From the NCBI GenBank assembly GCA_003427395.1, contig BFEA01000285.1:614643-658742 (forward strand): a DNA stretch of 44,100 nucleotides, written 5' to 3'. Of the stretch, positions 1-9,766 are shown piece after piece. The notes under the pieces are model-generated. The model saw only the letters and a list, made by a program, of their open reading frames with translations, did not search any database and was not told where the DNA came from. How positions within the stretch are numbered: position 1 is the first letter of the stretch; every line of letters starts with the position of its first letter. This stretch comes from Chara braunii (taxonomy: Eukaryota > Streptophyta > Charophyceae > Charales > Characeae). The position numbers were made by a program, and so were the translations under genes.

Positions 1-360
1 CCCCTTCATAGATTGCTTCAAATCTTGAGTTTTCACTGATTTGGGTGCTTGGGTAAGTTGCGATTCACCTTGTGATAATTCGGTGATGTTTCCCCTTCAT
101 AGATTGCTTCAAATCTTGAGTTTTCACTGATTTGGGTGCTTGGGTAAATTGCGATTCACCTTGTGATAGTTCGGTGATGTCTCCCCTTCATAAATTGCTC
201 CAAATCTTGAGTTTTCACTGATTTGGGTGCTTGAGTAAGTTGCGATTCACCTTGTGATAATTTTGTGATGTTTCCCCTTCATAGATTGCTTCAAGTCTTG
301 AGTTTTCACTGATTTGGGTGCTTGGGTAAGTTGTGATTCGCCTTGGGGAACTTCGGTGAT
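1..360. repeat. 91-bp satellite, subfamily A
   Basis: About four head-to-tail monomers of roughly 90-92 bp. Each carries the block CCCCTTCATAGATTGCTTC, then a TTTTCACTGATTTGGGTGCTT segment and a TTCGGTGATGTTTCC boundary. The array starts before the window edge. Copies differ by scattered substitutions. Monomer length and landmark order match the two following arrays, so all three look like subfamilies of one satellite. Confidence 0.9.
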
Positions 361-1250
361 GTTTCCTCCTCATAGGATGCTGCAAATATTACCTTTATGC
401 TGTCCTTGATGAGTATGTGTGTGGTGCTTCACTTCGGGATACTTCGGTGATGTTTCCTTCTCATAGGATGCTGCAAATTTTACCTTTATGATGTCCTTGA
501 TGAGTGTGTGTGTGGTGCTTGACTTCGGGATACTTCGGTGATGTTTCCTCCTCATAGGATGCTTCAAATCTTACCTTGAGTGTGTGTGTGGCGCTTCACT
601 TCGGGATACTTCGGTGATGTTTCCTCCTCATAGATTGCTTCAAATCTTACCTTTATGCTGTCCTTGATTAGCGTGTGTGTGGCGCTTCAGTTCAGGATAC
701 TTCGGTAATGTTTCCTCCTCATACGATGCTTCAAATCTTACCTTTGTGTTGTCCTTGATGAGTGTGTGTGTGGTGCTTCACTTCGAGATGCTTAGGTGTT
801 GTTTCATCCTCATAGGATGCTTCAAATCTTACCTTTATGGTGTCCTTGATGAGTGTGTGTGTGGCGCTTAACTTCGGAATACTTCGGTGATGTTTCCTCC
901 TCATAGGATGCTTCAAACCTTACCTTTATGCTGTGCTTGATGAGTGTGTGTGTGGCGCTTCACTTTGGGAGACTTCGGTGATGTTTCCTCCTCATAGGAT
1001 GCTTCAAATCTTACCTTTATGCTGTCCTTGATGAGTGTGTGTGTGGCGCTTCACTTCGGGATACTTCGGTGATGTTTCCTCCTCATAGGATTCTTCAAAC
1101 TTTACCTTTATGTCGTCCTTGATGAGTGTGTGTGGGGCGCTTCACTTCGGGATACTTCGGTGATGTTTCCTCGCCATAGGCTGCTTCCTATGTTATCTTT
1201 ATGTTGTTCTTGATGAGTGTGTGTATGGCGCTTCATCCCGGGGTACCTCG
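361..1250. repeat. 91-bp satellite, subfamily B
   Basis: About ten monomers built on TTCGGTGATGTTTCCTCC, ATAGGATGCTTCAAATCTTA and a TGATGAGTGTGTGTGTGG segment. Boundary motifs recur near 353, 443, 535, 609, 702, 884, 975, 1067 and 1158, giving steps of about 91. The step from 535 to 609 is only about 74, because that monomer lacks roughly 17 bp around 575. Short open frames across it simply reflect the repeat. Confidence 0.9.
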
Positions 1251-2370
1251 GTGAGCATGCCTCCAGGGTAGATGTTGTCAATCTTGTCCTTTTGTTGTTC
1301 TATGTGCATAGATAGGTTGCTGATTCACCCGGTAGTACTTCGCTGTTCAAACCCCAGGGTAGGGTGTTGTTCACGTTGTTCTTTTGTTGTTCTATGTGCA
1401 TGGGTAGGTTGCCGTTCACCCGGTAGTACTTCGCTGTTTAACCCCCGGGTTAGGGTGTTGTTCACATTGTTCTTTTGTTGTTCTATGTACATGGGTAGGT
1501 TGCTGTTTACCCAGTGGTACTTCATTTTTCAACCCCCGGGGTAGGGTGCTGGTCACATTGTTCTTTTGCTGTTCTATGTGCATGGGTAGGTCGCTGTTCA
1601 CCCGGTAGTACTTCGCTGTTCAACCCCCGGGGTAGGGTGTTATTCACATTGTTCTTTTGTTGTACTATGTGCATGGGTAGGTCGTTGTTCACCCGGTAGT
1701 ACTTCGCTGTTCAACCCCCGGGGTAGGGTGTTGTTCACATTGTTCTTTTGTTGTTCTATGTGCATGGGTAGGTTGTTGTTCACCCGGTAGTACTTCGTTG
1801 TTCAAACCCCNTTTGTTGTTCTATGTGCATGGGTAGGTTGTTGTTCACCCGGTAGTACTTCGTTGTTCAAACCCCGGGGTAGGGTGTTGTTCACATTGTT
1901 CTTTTGCTGTTCTATGTGCATGGGTAGGTTGTTGTTCACCTGGTAGTACTTCGGTGTTCAACCCCTGGGGTAGGGTGCTGTTCACATTGTTCTTTTGCTG
2001 TTCTATGTGCATGGGTAGGTTGTTGTTCACCCGGTAGTACTTCGCTGTTCAACCCCCGAGGTAGGGTGCTGTTCACATTGTTCTTTTGTTGTTCTATGTG
2101 CATGGGTAGGTTGATGTTCACCCAGTAGTACTTCGTTGTTCAACCCCCGGGGTAGGGTGTTGTTCACATTGTTCTTTTGGTATTCCATATGCATGGGTAG
2201 GTCGTTGTTCACCCGGAAGTACTTCACTGATCAAACCCCCGGGGTAAGGTGCTATTTGCATTGTCCTTTTGCTGTTCTATGTGCGTGGGTAGGTTGCTGT
2301 TCACCCGGTGGTGCTTCGCTGTTCAATCCCCGGGTAGGGTGTTGATCACATTGCCGTTTTGTGGCTCTAA
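1251..2370. repeat. 91-bp satellite, subfamily C
   Basis: About twelve monomers with period 91. Each includes GTAGTACTTCGCTGTTCAAC, CCCGGGGTAGGGTGTTGTTC and TTCTATGTGCATGGGTAGG. The TACTTCG(C/G)TG boundary corresponds to the ACTTCGGTGATG of the preceding subfamily. The last monomer decays around 2340-2400 into unique sequence. One unknown base lies at 1811. Confidence 0.9.
1747..1875. other. Single-N junction with duplicated flanks
   Basis: The 64 bases before the N at 1811 (1747-1810) are repeated exactly after it (1812-1875). The duplicate is shorter than the 91-bp monomer, so it breaks the array's phase. This is what two unmerged overlapping contig ends would look like, so it is probably an assembly artefact and the local copy number is unreliable. 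Confidence 0.75.
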
Positions 2371-2573
2371 ATGCTTGGGAAAGTGTGGACGGATCACTTC
2401 TTGTTGCTTCCTCTCTTGGGAATCTACGGTTCTTAAAAGAATGTCTTCACTATTGCAAGGAGGCACGTGAGGCCAAAACCAACGACCTACGAGAAAGGCA
2501 TGAGGGATAGGGAGTTGGGCGGGAGAATAGGATCGGTCGCGGACCGCGGGACAAGCGAGCCGTCTCCCACACT

Positions 2574-3955
2574 CGTCCACCACATCCGACCACCTTCAAC
2601 CCTCCTTCCTCCTCCATCACCCACGTCCATCCTCCATAGCCGGGCCTCCCCAACCCTTCTCCTTCCTCCATCACCCATAGCCGGGCCTCCCCAACCCTTC
2701 TCCTTCCTCCATCACCCATAGTCGGGCCTCCCCAACCCTTCTCCTTCCTCCATCACCCACCCCCGTCCACCATAGCCGACCACCCCCAACCCTCCTTCCT
2801 CCTCCACCACCCACGTCCATCCTCCATAGTCGGACCTCCCCAACCCTTCTTCTTCCTCCATCACTCACACCCATCCACCACAGCCGACCACCTCCAACCC
2901 TTCTTCTTCCTCCATCACCCACGCCCGTCCACCATAGCCGACCACCTCCAACCATTCTTCTTCCTCCATCACCCACACCTGTCCACCATAGCCGACCACC
3001 TCGAACCCTTCTCCTTCCTCCATCACCCACACCCGTCCACCATAGCCGACCACCTCCAACCCTTCTTCCTCCTCCATCACCCACACTCGTCCATCATAAC
3101 CGGCCACCCCCAACCCTTCTTCCTCCTCCATCACCCGCACCCATCCGCCATAGCCGACCACCTTCAACCCACCTTCCTCCTCCATCACCCAAGTCCATCC
3201 TCCATAGCCGGACCTCCCCAACTCTTCTCCTTCCTCCGTCACCCACACCCGCCCACCATAGCCGAACACCCCTAACCCTCCTTCCTCCTCCACCACCCAC
3301 GTCCATCCTCCATAGCCGGACCTCCCTAACCCTCCTTCTTCCTCCACCACTCACACCCGTCCACCATAGCCGACCACCTCCAACCCTTCTTCTTCCCCCA
3401 TCACTCACAGCCGTCCACCATAGCCGACCACCTCCAACCCTTCTTCTTCCTCCATCACCAACGCCCGTCCACCATAGCCGACCACCTCCAACCCTTCTTC
3501 TTCCTCCATCACCCACACCCGTCCACCATAGTCGACCACCTCCAACCCTTCTTCTTCCTCCCTCACCCACACCCGTCCACCATAGCCGACCACCTCCAAC
3601 CCTTTTTCCTCCATCACCAACGTCCATCTTCCATATTCATACCTCCCCAACCCTCCTCCTTCCTTCATCTCCCACACCCGTCCACCATAGCCGACCACCC
3701 TCAACCCTCCTTCCTCCACCACCCACGTCCATCCTCCATAGCCGACCACCCCCAACCCTCCTTCCTCCTCCACCACCCACGTCCATCCTCCATAGCTGGA
3801 CCTCCCCAACCCTCCTTCTTCCTCCGTCACTCACACCCGTCCACCATAGCCGACCACCTCCAACCCTTCTTCTTCCCCCATCGCCCACACTCGTCCATCA
3901 TAGCCGACCACCTCCTACCCTTCGTCTTCCTCTATCACCCACGCCCGTCCACCCG
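2574..3955. repeat. 54-bp pyrimidine-rich minisatellite
   Basis: About 25 tandem units of around 54 bp. They are built from CCTCCATCACCCAC, (A/G)CCCGTCCACCATAGCCGA and CCACCTCCAACCCTTCTTC. Two variants interleave: CGTCCACCATAGCCGACC and CGTCCATCCTCCATAGCCGG. The minus strand stays open in more than one frame as an 18-residue Gly/Arg/Trp repeat, a consequence of the unit length being a multiple of three. The plus strand is strongly pyrimidine-biased. I see no evidence of a real protein. Confidence 0.9.
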
Positions 3956-4057
3956 AAAAGGCCTAGAAGGGGGGGGAGTCGCAAGGGGGATGCACGAGAC
4001 CTCGAATAGGATCGGTTAGGGTAAGCCAATGAGCAAGGTCGATTAGGATGAGGAGCT

Positions 4058-4059
<2 letters not shown>

Positions 4060-4128
<69 letters not shown>
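4060..4128. repeat. (CT)n microsatellite
   Basis: About 68 bases of uninterrupted CT dinucleotide, flanked by further pyrimidine-rich sequence up to about 4165. It immediately follows the pyrimidine-rich minisatellite. Confidence 0.97.
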
Positions 4129-4130
<2 letters not shown>

Positions 4131-4236
4131 CCTTCTTTCTCTCGCTCTTCCTCTCCCTCTCCCTCCGTCTTCCTCCATTCCTTCAAAACTCTTTAACCCC
4201 TAACCCTTTCGTCACCCCTTCCCCCCCCAATGGCAT

Positions 4237-4617
4237 ATGACTAACCTCTACCCTCACCTGTTACATTGCCAGGGAACGAACGGAAAGGAACTTACTCCTC
4301 ACTTGGTGGAAAGCGAGGGCAGGGGAAGGGCTGTCGGTCCCTTGTACCACCAAGAAGGAAAGGATACGGAACTATTGAGAGCATTTGCGAAAGCAAAAGG
4401 GAGTGCTGATTTTAGATGAGGTGAGTTTGACTCAACCACCTTCCCCGACTGCATGACGAAGGTGAAGGCATGGTTTTGCTTGAGGGAAGGGGAAGACAAC
4501 CAAAGGATCATCGAAGTGCAAAGGAAACCTAGGCCTGTGGGAAGGGGCGGTGTGTTGACCCCAAGGGGGATTGTATTTGGTCCATGCTTTGAGTGGTGTT
4601 GTGCAGGTGAGTAGCTT
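4237..4617 (+). pseudogene. Possible decayed coding segment, unknown family
   Basis: One plus-strand frame reads from ATG at 4237 to 4419, meets a TGA, then stays open to about 4617. The stretch after the stop has protein-like composition, for example KAWFCLREGEDNQRIIEVQ. A splice-acceptor-like TTGCCAG ends near 4272 and a donor-like CAGGTGAGT lies near 4606, so it could instead be one exon of about 335 nt carrying a nonsense change. I recognise no family and no catalytic motif. It could be a retroelement remnant or a host exon, and the evidence for either is thin. Confidence 0.25.
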
Positions 4618-5533
4618 GGGATGGGTGTCGAGCGGGACTGGATCCGCCGGAAATCGATAAGGGAAGGACTTAGACCTCGCATAAACTATGGATGCAGGAT
4701 GGGGTTGATGGTCGGATGCTTGGATGAGTAGTAGACGCCTGGATATGGTTTGTGTGACGATTGAATGCAATGGCTCTCTTGAATGCAATGCATGCCCGGA
4801 AGGACTAAGGGCAGTCTTGGATAGGTGAATGCCACGCTAGTGGCTCAAGCAAAAAAAAAAAAAGTGTAGCGGCTAGGGGTCCGGGCGATGCCGTCCCACC
4901 CCAAGGATGTCGTAAGGGCCGTCTTGATCCACTAGACTTAGCGAAAAGGTGTGTGGGCCAGTGGATGACGCTTGGCCTACACACGGAAAGAAGATGGGCT
5001 CTCAAAGAACTCCCTGGACTGCCTGCGTATTGGAAGGAGCAATTGTCTGGCCAGACTTAATTGAATCGAGAAAACGCCACGAGTGCCCGAAGAGCTACCA
5101 TCTTGAAGCGAGAGCGGAGCTACATCCCCCAATGTAAAGCCCTCTCACAAACGGCCCATTCCCATTCATCTCAAAGCATTAGGTGGGGGTGCTCCTAGGA
5201 CGAACGACCCGCGCCCTGACCGTGAGCGTGGGCGGGTCGAGCCAAATGGGACCCGCAGTGGGGTCGACCGAGGCTCGAAAGTCCTTCAGGGTACGGCCCC
5301 TACAAAAATGGTGGAGATGTCGGGTATTGGGTTAAACTGACCCTGACGATCTCGAGGGGGGCGCCCGACGCGTGACCGAGAACATAACTTTAAGAAAAGG
5401 AATGAGAACTTGTGAATGCTCTATCCCTTTGAGATAATCAGACTTGAGGGCGGCTGGGCGCATGGCAAGGCCAGGCCTGGAGGTACAACATGCGTGTTGC
5501 ACACACAATCAGCCATCTCCTTGGAGGTGACTC
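4618..5533. other. No recognisable gene
   Basis: No long frame, repeat or RNA gene was recognised. There is an A-run near 4851-4863 and a GC-rich stretch around 5190-5300. Composition resembles the degenerate retroelement-like sequence on either side. Confidence 0.5.
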
Positions 5534-5641
5534 TACCTTCTTCCCCCGAATACAACGTACGGTCATATAGCTGAATTTGGGGTATCTTTTAGTCTAAATA
5601 CAACTATAATGACCGTACGTTGTATTCGGGGGAAGAAGGTA
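5534..5641. mobile_element. MITE-like inverted repeat with TA ends
   Basis: The left arm 5534-5566 and right arm 5609-5641 are perfect 33-bp reverse complements around a 42-base AT-rich centre. The outermost bases are TA on both sides, followed inward by CCTTCTTCCCCCGAA. This fits a very small non-autonomous Tc1/mariner-type element with a TA target duplication. The arms continue imperfectly inward, so the unit could fold into a long hairpin. It has no coding capacity. A fold-back DNA of another origin, or a small-RNA hairpin, is possible, but the TA boundary favours a MITE. Confidence 0.75.
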
Positions 5642-7173
5642 TCCTCCTTCCTTCGGGCTGATGCTCGTCAGACCGGGGAAGCCTTGGGCAAGCCGCAGGT
5701 CGACCCTTCCTCTTCATATGAAAGAAGGGCTCTTGTTACCTGGCAAGCAGTTGGGATTCCGGGCCAGTCCGGGTTCCAATGAAAATCCAGCGGCGGAGTA
5801 ATTCGACCGACCTGGGTGCTTCTCTTCTCCTCTTCGGAGCCCAGTGGGGTCCGTGCACCACACTTAAATGCTTGAAGGAACCTCATATGAACACAAACGG
5901 TAATCGAGAAGGAACAATTCTACCCTATGAACGGACACACAAGCAAAGATAAGGGAAGGAAGGGAGTTGCTAGACTCCAGGGAAAAAAAAAAAAAAAAAA
6001 AAAAACTAGCTCCCCTTTGAAGATGCTCACGAAAAGGAACCGGGCACTATGTATGGAAAGTAGGGGTAAGTGGCACACAATGTCCTAAGAGAAAATTCGT
6101 GAGCTATGGGTAGGAAGCGATGGGTGCACCAGGGGAAAGGCACTTGTGTTATGTGTGTCCCACTTGGGACTTGTGATTGCATGATTGGGATTTCGAGTGT
6201 CCTGCCATTCGGAAGGAAAGGATTGGTTTATGTCGGCTGGTGGGGGATGCGGAATGGTCGTCCTCTTTGAAGTTCACCGGGTTCCGTGCGTGGGGGTCGG
6301 GCCACCGGGCTGTCAGGCAAGGGTTGGTCTCGTTGACTGATTAGTAGCATTCTCACCCGAGCAGTCCGAGCATGGCTCGATGATCTTACCCAGGCGGGGT
6401 GTGAAACATCTTCAGGCGGGGCGGCTGCTTGTCGGCAGACGGCAGGGGGACCACTGCATATGGGGCAAGGAAGGAGCCTCGGAGGCGACTAAAAGCATCT
6501 CGTAGCATGGCTAGGAAAAAGCTGATTTTTGTCGGACCGATGGAAGTGAATGCCTGGACGGCCGGCTCGAATGGCCTCACCGAGATGTGCGGGGTGATTC
6601 CCGAGATTAACAGTGGGTACACGAGTGGCAAGTCGGGATGGGGTACTCTGGGTAAGGAGGAAAGGGCGAATGCCTTGCCGAGACCTGGGTATCGCGCTCG
6701 CGACGGTTGAGTTGCGCTTGAGGTATGGGATAAAACCCTGCCGATAGTTACAGTGGACAGACCACTTCCGGGGAAAAGGTCGGTGAGGAGATAACCGACC
6801 TGTGTGCAATGTTTGCCTGAGTTTTGCTTTTGTGCCTCCCTATGTAAAGTTGCCTGATGAATGTTGGATGGGGACCGAGCTTCTGAGTCTATTCCCACCT
6901 CCAAGTCTAAGTCCGCACGAGTGAGAGAGAATGAGGAAGAGGCTGGATAGGAGTCGGAAGGAAGTGGAACCGAGAAAAAGGAATGCGAGCCACTGGTGAT
7001 CGATTGGGGGTATGGTAGGGTAATGGCACCTGGGAAACGGATAAGAAAAGTTAGGGAGACCCGGATGAGGGGTCTGAAAACAACTCTCATCTAGAAATGG
7101 AAAGAAAACCATCTGACCATGAGGGGCCGTGTGGTACTCTCATGTGAAAGCAGGACCAGCGCCGAGAAACAAG
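5642..7173. other. Mostly unassigned sequence with an A-run
   Basis: It contains a 23-base A-run at 5983-6005. Both strands have frames of moderate length between 6386 and 7090 that overlap each other, and neither shows a recognisable motif. The plus strand around 6429-6710 is slightly protein-like, but I cannot name it. Confidence 0.4.
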
Positions 7174-7986
7174 ATGGCGCTATGGTTGTCGCCTCTTGTC
7201 TACGCTAGTGACCCGGAAATGCCTATAGACATAAGGAATCGGGTGTCTGTTGTTCTCCCGGAAGAAAGGACGTGGACCGAACTGGAGCCAGCCTATGAAA
7301 CTGTGATGCTGAACGAGAAGGGTGTGTTCCTCTGGATAGAGACAATCTGGACTAAAGTGAGCCTGACGAGACTTTCACCTAGCTTAATGGACCTAGAATT
7401 CCGGGGAACAGTGGAAGCTCGGGGATGGGTCTACCTATCACAGGAATTGGAAAATGCAATGGTAGTGGGACTAGTATTGGGCACGGCACCGGATCAACTG
7501 TTTAGGCAAGCGGAGTGGGAAGTGGTACGGGCAGCATGTCAGTGGGCAGAAATGGAGATGGAAAGGATGGAGGTGCGAGTGGAACTCGGGGACCGAAAAA
7601 ATATGAGACGTCCTCTTAGGACAACGAGGTGCGTGCTGCCCGCGTTTCTGGTGGATGCAGTCTTTGGGACCAGGGATAGACTGGAACGTATATGCCAATC
7701 AATGACACGTCTGAGGTTGTACCAATGTGCTAGACAAAACTTCTTTAAACTGTCGGTGGAAGCAGGGCCGTTTGAAAGGAACTGGGCGGAGGAATTAGCT
7801 GAGGTGTTAAACCTCCTCAGCGCGGACGAAATCTTTATTCCTAGTCTGGTGTATTGGCAGATAGTTTACCGAAACGTGGCGGCAGGGGAAACCTGCCTGG
7901 AAGGGGTGAAAGAAATGTTCTTAGATGAGGAGGAGAGTTTCAGTGATGAGGAGGACGGGGATGAAATAGAGGACTGGGACTTCTGA
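7174..7986 (+). CDS. Unknown protein, acidic C-terminus
   Basis: This 270-residue frame runs from ATG at 7174 (MALWLSPLVY) to TGA at 7984-7986. The same frame is open a little further upstream but has no earlier ATG nearby. I do not recognise the family. Visible landmarks are FLWIETIW near residue 52, a Glu/Met-rich segment near residues 125-145, VLPAFLVDAVF near 165, LERICQ near 181, and an acidic tail ending EEDGDEIEDWDF. There is no signal peptide, membrane segment or zinc motif. The next 0.8 kb holds a decayed homologue with the same landmarks in order, so this belongs to a duplicated family. Given the repeat-rich setting, a retroelement accessory protein or a lineage-specific gene family are both possible. 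No introns or promoter could be defined. Confidence 0.55.
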   Translation: MALWLSPLVYASDPEMPIDIRNRVSVVLPEERTWTELEPAYETVMLNEKGVFLWIETIWTKVSLTRLSPSLMDLEFRGTVEARGWVYLSQELENAMVVGLVLGTAPDQLFRQAEWEVVRAACQWAEMEMERMEVRVELGDRKNMRRPLRTTRCVLPAFLVDAVFGTRDRLERICQSMTRLRLYQCARQNFFKLSVEAGPFERNWAEELAEVLNLLSADEIFIPSLVYWQIVYRNVAAGETCLEGVKEMFLDEEESFSDEEDGDEIEDWDF

Positions 7987-8140
7987 AAGGGGGGGGGGGG
8001 CTTACCTGGGGGGAAACGGGTTGTCGATTATGTGCAGGTACGGAGCGATGGCCCGATAACTCGAATTATGGGGCTGCTCATGGGAACCAAGATGAGTCGG
8101 AAGGGGAGTAGAGATGTCAATACCGCCGAGCAACGAATGA
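7987..8140. other. Spacer between duplicated frames
   Basis: It begins with a long G-run just after the stop codon at 7986, then has no frame or motif that I can assign. It separates the intact and the decayed copy of the same unknown family. Confidence 0.5.
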
Positions 8141-8793
8141 AAGGGGACCACATGTGATTGGCGAGGGTATGAGATTGTGTCGGAGCTATCATACCTATGG
8201 ATAGAGCATGTTTGGAACCCGTTGAGGGAAGAGGAAGGATGGGGAGAGATTGCAGAAGGAAGGGTGAAATCAGTCGGAATGATCGTTATCTCCGAAGAAG
8301 TTTGGCACCTGTTCTGTACAACGCTCGCGGCGGGACAGAACCCATGTGGCTTTTAGGGGACGCTGAGACAAGGTGTCGACAGCCAGGAGAAAGGTTTGCT
8401 AACAAAGGTTTGGATACGGTCAGCAGTAGAGTCGTGATGGGAGGATGGAAGGAATTTAAACCATCGGACGCCCGAATCAAGACCTGGGTGCCCGAGTTCG
8501 TGGCGGACTGGTTTTAGGGTTTTTATTACGTAACAGAGGTAGCCGACACGATGGAGCGAATATGCGTGAACTGCGCGTGGCTAGCAGAGGAATTATATAG
8601 GATATCCTTGAAATACGGGTCCTTCCATGGCGACAGAGCCCGGGAGGTCCTTATCATTTTGGATATCAAAAGGAATGACCGGCAGGAGGTGGCCTCGGAA
8701 ACTAGGGAGACCATAATCCGCCGGAAGGTAGTAGCAACACCTTGCTATGTGGATGATGTGTTCAAACTGTTTGAGGTACTGTGGTTCGACTAA
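8141..8793 (+). pseudogene. Decayed second copy of the 7174-7986 family
   Basis: A frame open from about 8141 to TAG at 8354 carries YEIV and then LWIEHVW, matching YETV and LWIETIW of the upstream protein, followed by GRV...VISEE against GTV...YLSQE. After a shift to the next frame near 8355 it continues with RVVMGGWKEFKPSDARIKTW and VPEFVADWF, matching RVELGD..., VLPAFLVDAVF. It meets a stop at 8515-8517 and resumes in frame at 8551 with MERIC, matching LERIC, down to 8793. The colinear order of five landmarks supports a tandem duplication. One frameshift and at least two stops indicate decay. Function is unknown. Confidence 0.55.
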
Positions 8794-9262
8794 GTGCAGG
8801 AAAGTCGTGGGGCCAGGCAAACATGAGAAAAATTGCTAAGATAAGGGAATGGGATGTATGGCTATTGTAGGGTTCAGTGCTGATCACGAGTAAGGAGAAC
8901 AAAGACGAGCATGCGACGACGTGAAGAAGGACGTTCCTTGAGGAACGCCCCTTGGGCATTGAACCGCCTAGGGAAGTACCGGGTGGGGTAGAGGTTAGCC
9001 TGCCGGCGGCAAGTGAAGGCTTGCACCAGGTGGCAGATTGGGTCGGGGTCGAGCTTGCGGAAAATATGGTTTACTTGGTGACGAAAGTTGAGTGGCGTGC
9101 GGATGAGAATGGGGAATGGAACCCGGACCCGCGGGGGCATGTGCGTGCAGAAGTGTGCTGCGCCATTACGATCTCGCGACTGCCACTGCTTTCATCGCTC
9201 TCAACTTGCTTGCGCTCTTGCCACGCTATCGCTTATCGTCGCACAACTAATCAACCTTTGTC
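8794..9262. other. Unassigned, possible third relic
   Basis: A short plus-strand frame around 8975-9140 (for example NMVYLVTKVEW) has protein-like composition and might be another remnant of the preceding family, but the match is too short to claim. The rest looks like leader sequence ahead of the next frame. Confidence 0.3.
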
Positions 9263-9766
9263 ATGGCGCCAAAGACGCGAGGCTCGGGCGCTGGACGTGG
9301 GAGAGGAGGCCGACAGGGAAAGGCGTCGGATCGACCAATCGATCTGACGTACGAGGGGGAGAGATCCGAAGAGGAGGAGGAAGAGAGATTGGAAGGAATG
9401 CGCTTGCGCCATCGCCCAGAGGACCGGCACGAGCGCACGCCGTCGCCGAGGTCAATGATGTACTATACATATAAATACGAGCAGCGCTACAGCAGTCCGT
9501 CTCCACGTTTCGAACCGCCCCCTCGATCATACCCCTCGCTATACCATCCTTCTTCCTCTGCTCAACCTCATCCTCGCCAACTCACCGTCCTGCCACAACC
9601 GCCTCGCCCTGCGCCACCGCCGTTGCCACGTGTACCAGATCCGCCCGTCGCCCGTCAGGCTGCGCCGCCCAACCATCGCTTATGCCTCATACTTGCGCTA
9701 TTTTTCATATGTCAGCTTGAACTGTGCGGCCTCGTATGCTATCGGATATATAGAGGCATCATATAA
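9263..9766 (+). CDS. Gag-like N-terminal fragment (tentative)
   Basis: An open frame of 167 residues starts at an ATG in good context (GTCATGGCG). The first 25 residues are Gly/Arg-rich (MAPKTRGSGAGRGRGGRQG), followed by an acidic Glu block near residues 33-45 and a Pro-rich region near 60-130. The last 35 residues become hydrophobic and Cys-rich and are probably out-of-frame noise. A basic start followed by an acidic segment is common in retrotransposon Gag N-termini, but no CCHC knuckle or protease follows. It may be a truncated element or a disordered host protein. No frame after 9766 continues it. Confidence 0.3.
   Translation: MAPKTRGSGAGRGRGGRQGKASDRPIDLTYEGERSEEEEEERLEGMRLRHRPEDRHERTPSPRSMMYYTYKYEQRYSSPSPRFEPPPRSYPSLYHPSSSAQPHPRQLTVLPQPPRPAPPPLPRVPDPPVARQAAPPNHRLCLILALFFICQLELCGLVCYRIYRGII

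Noticed and set aside
370-2345. Short frames on both strands in the 91-bp satellite
   Set aside because: They recur every 91 bases and follow the repeat, not a gene.
2450-3888. Long minus-strand frames rich in Gly, Arg and Trp
   Set aside because: They are translations of the 54-bp minisatellite, open in more than one frame because the unit is a multiple of three.
6386-7090. Minus-strand frame of 234 codons
   Set aside because: No motif and Ser/Pro-rich shadow composition; it overlaps equally plausible plus-strand frames.
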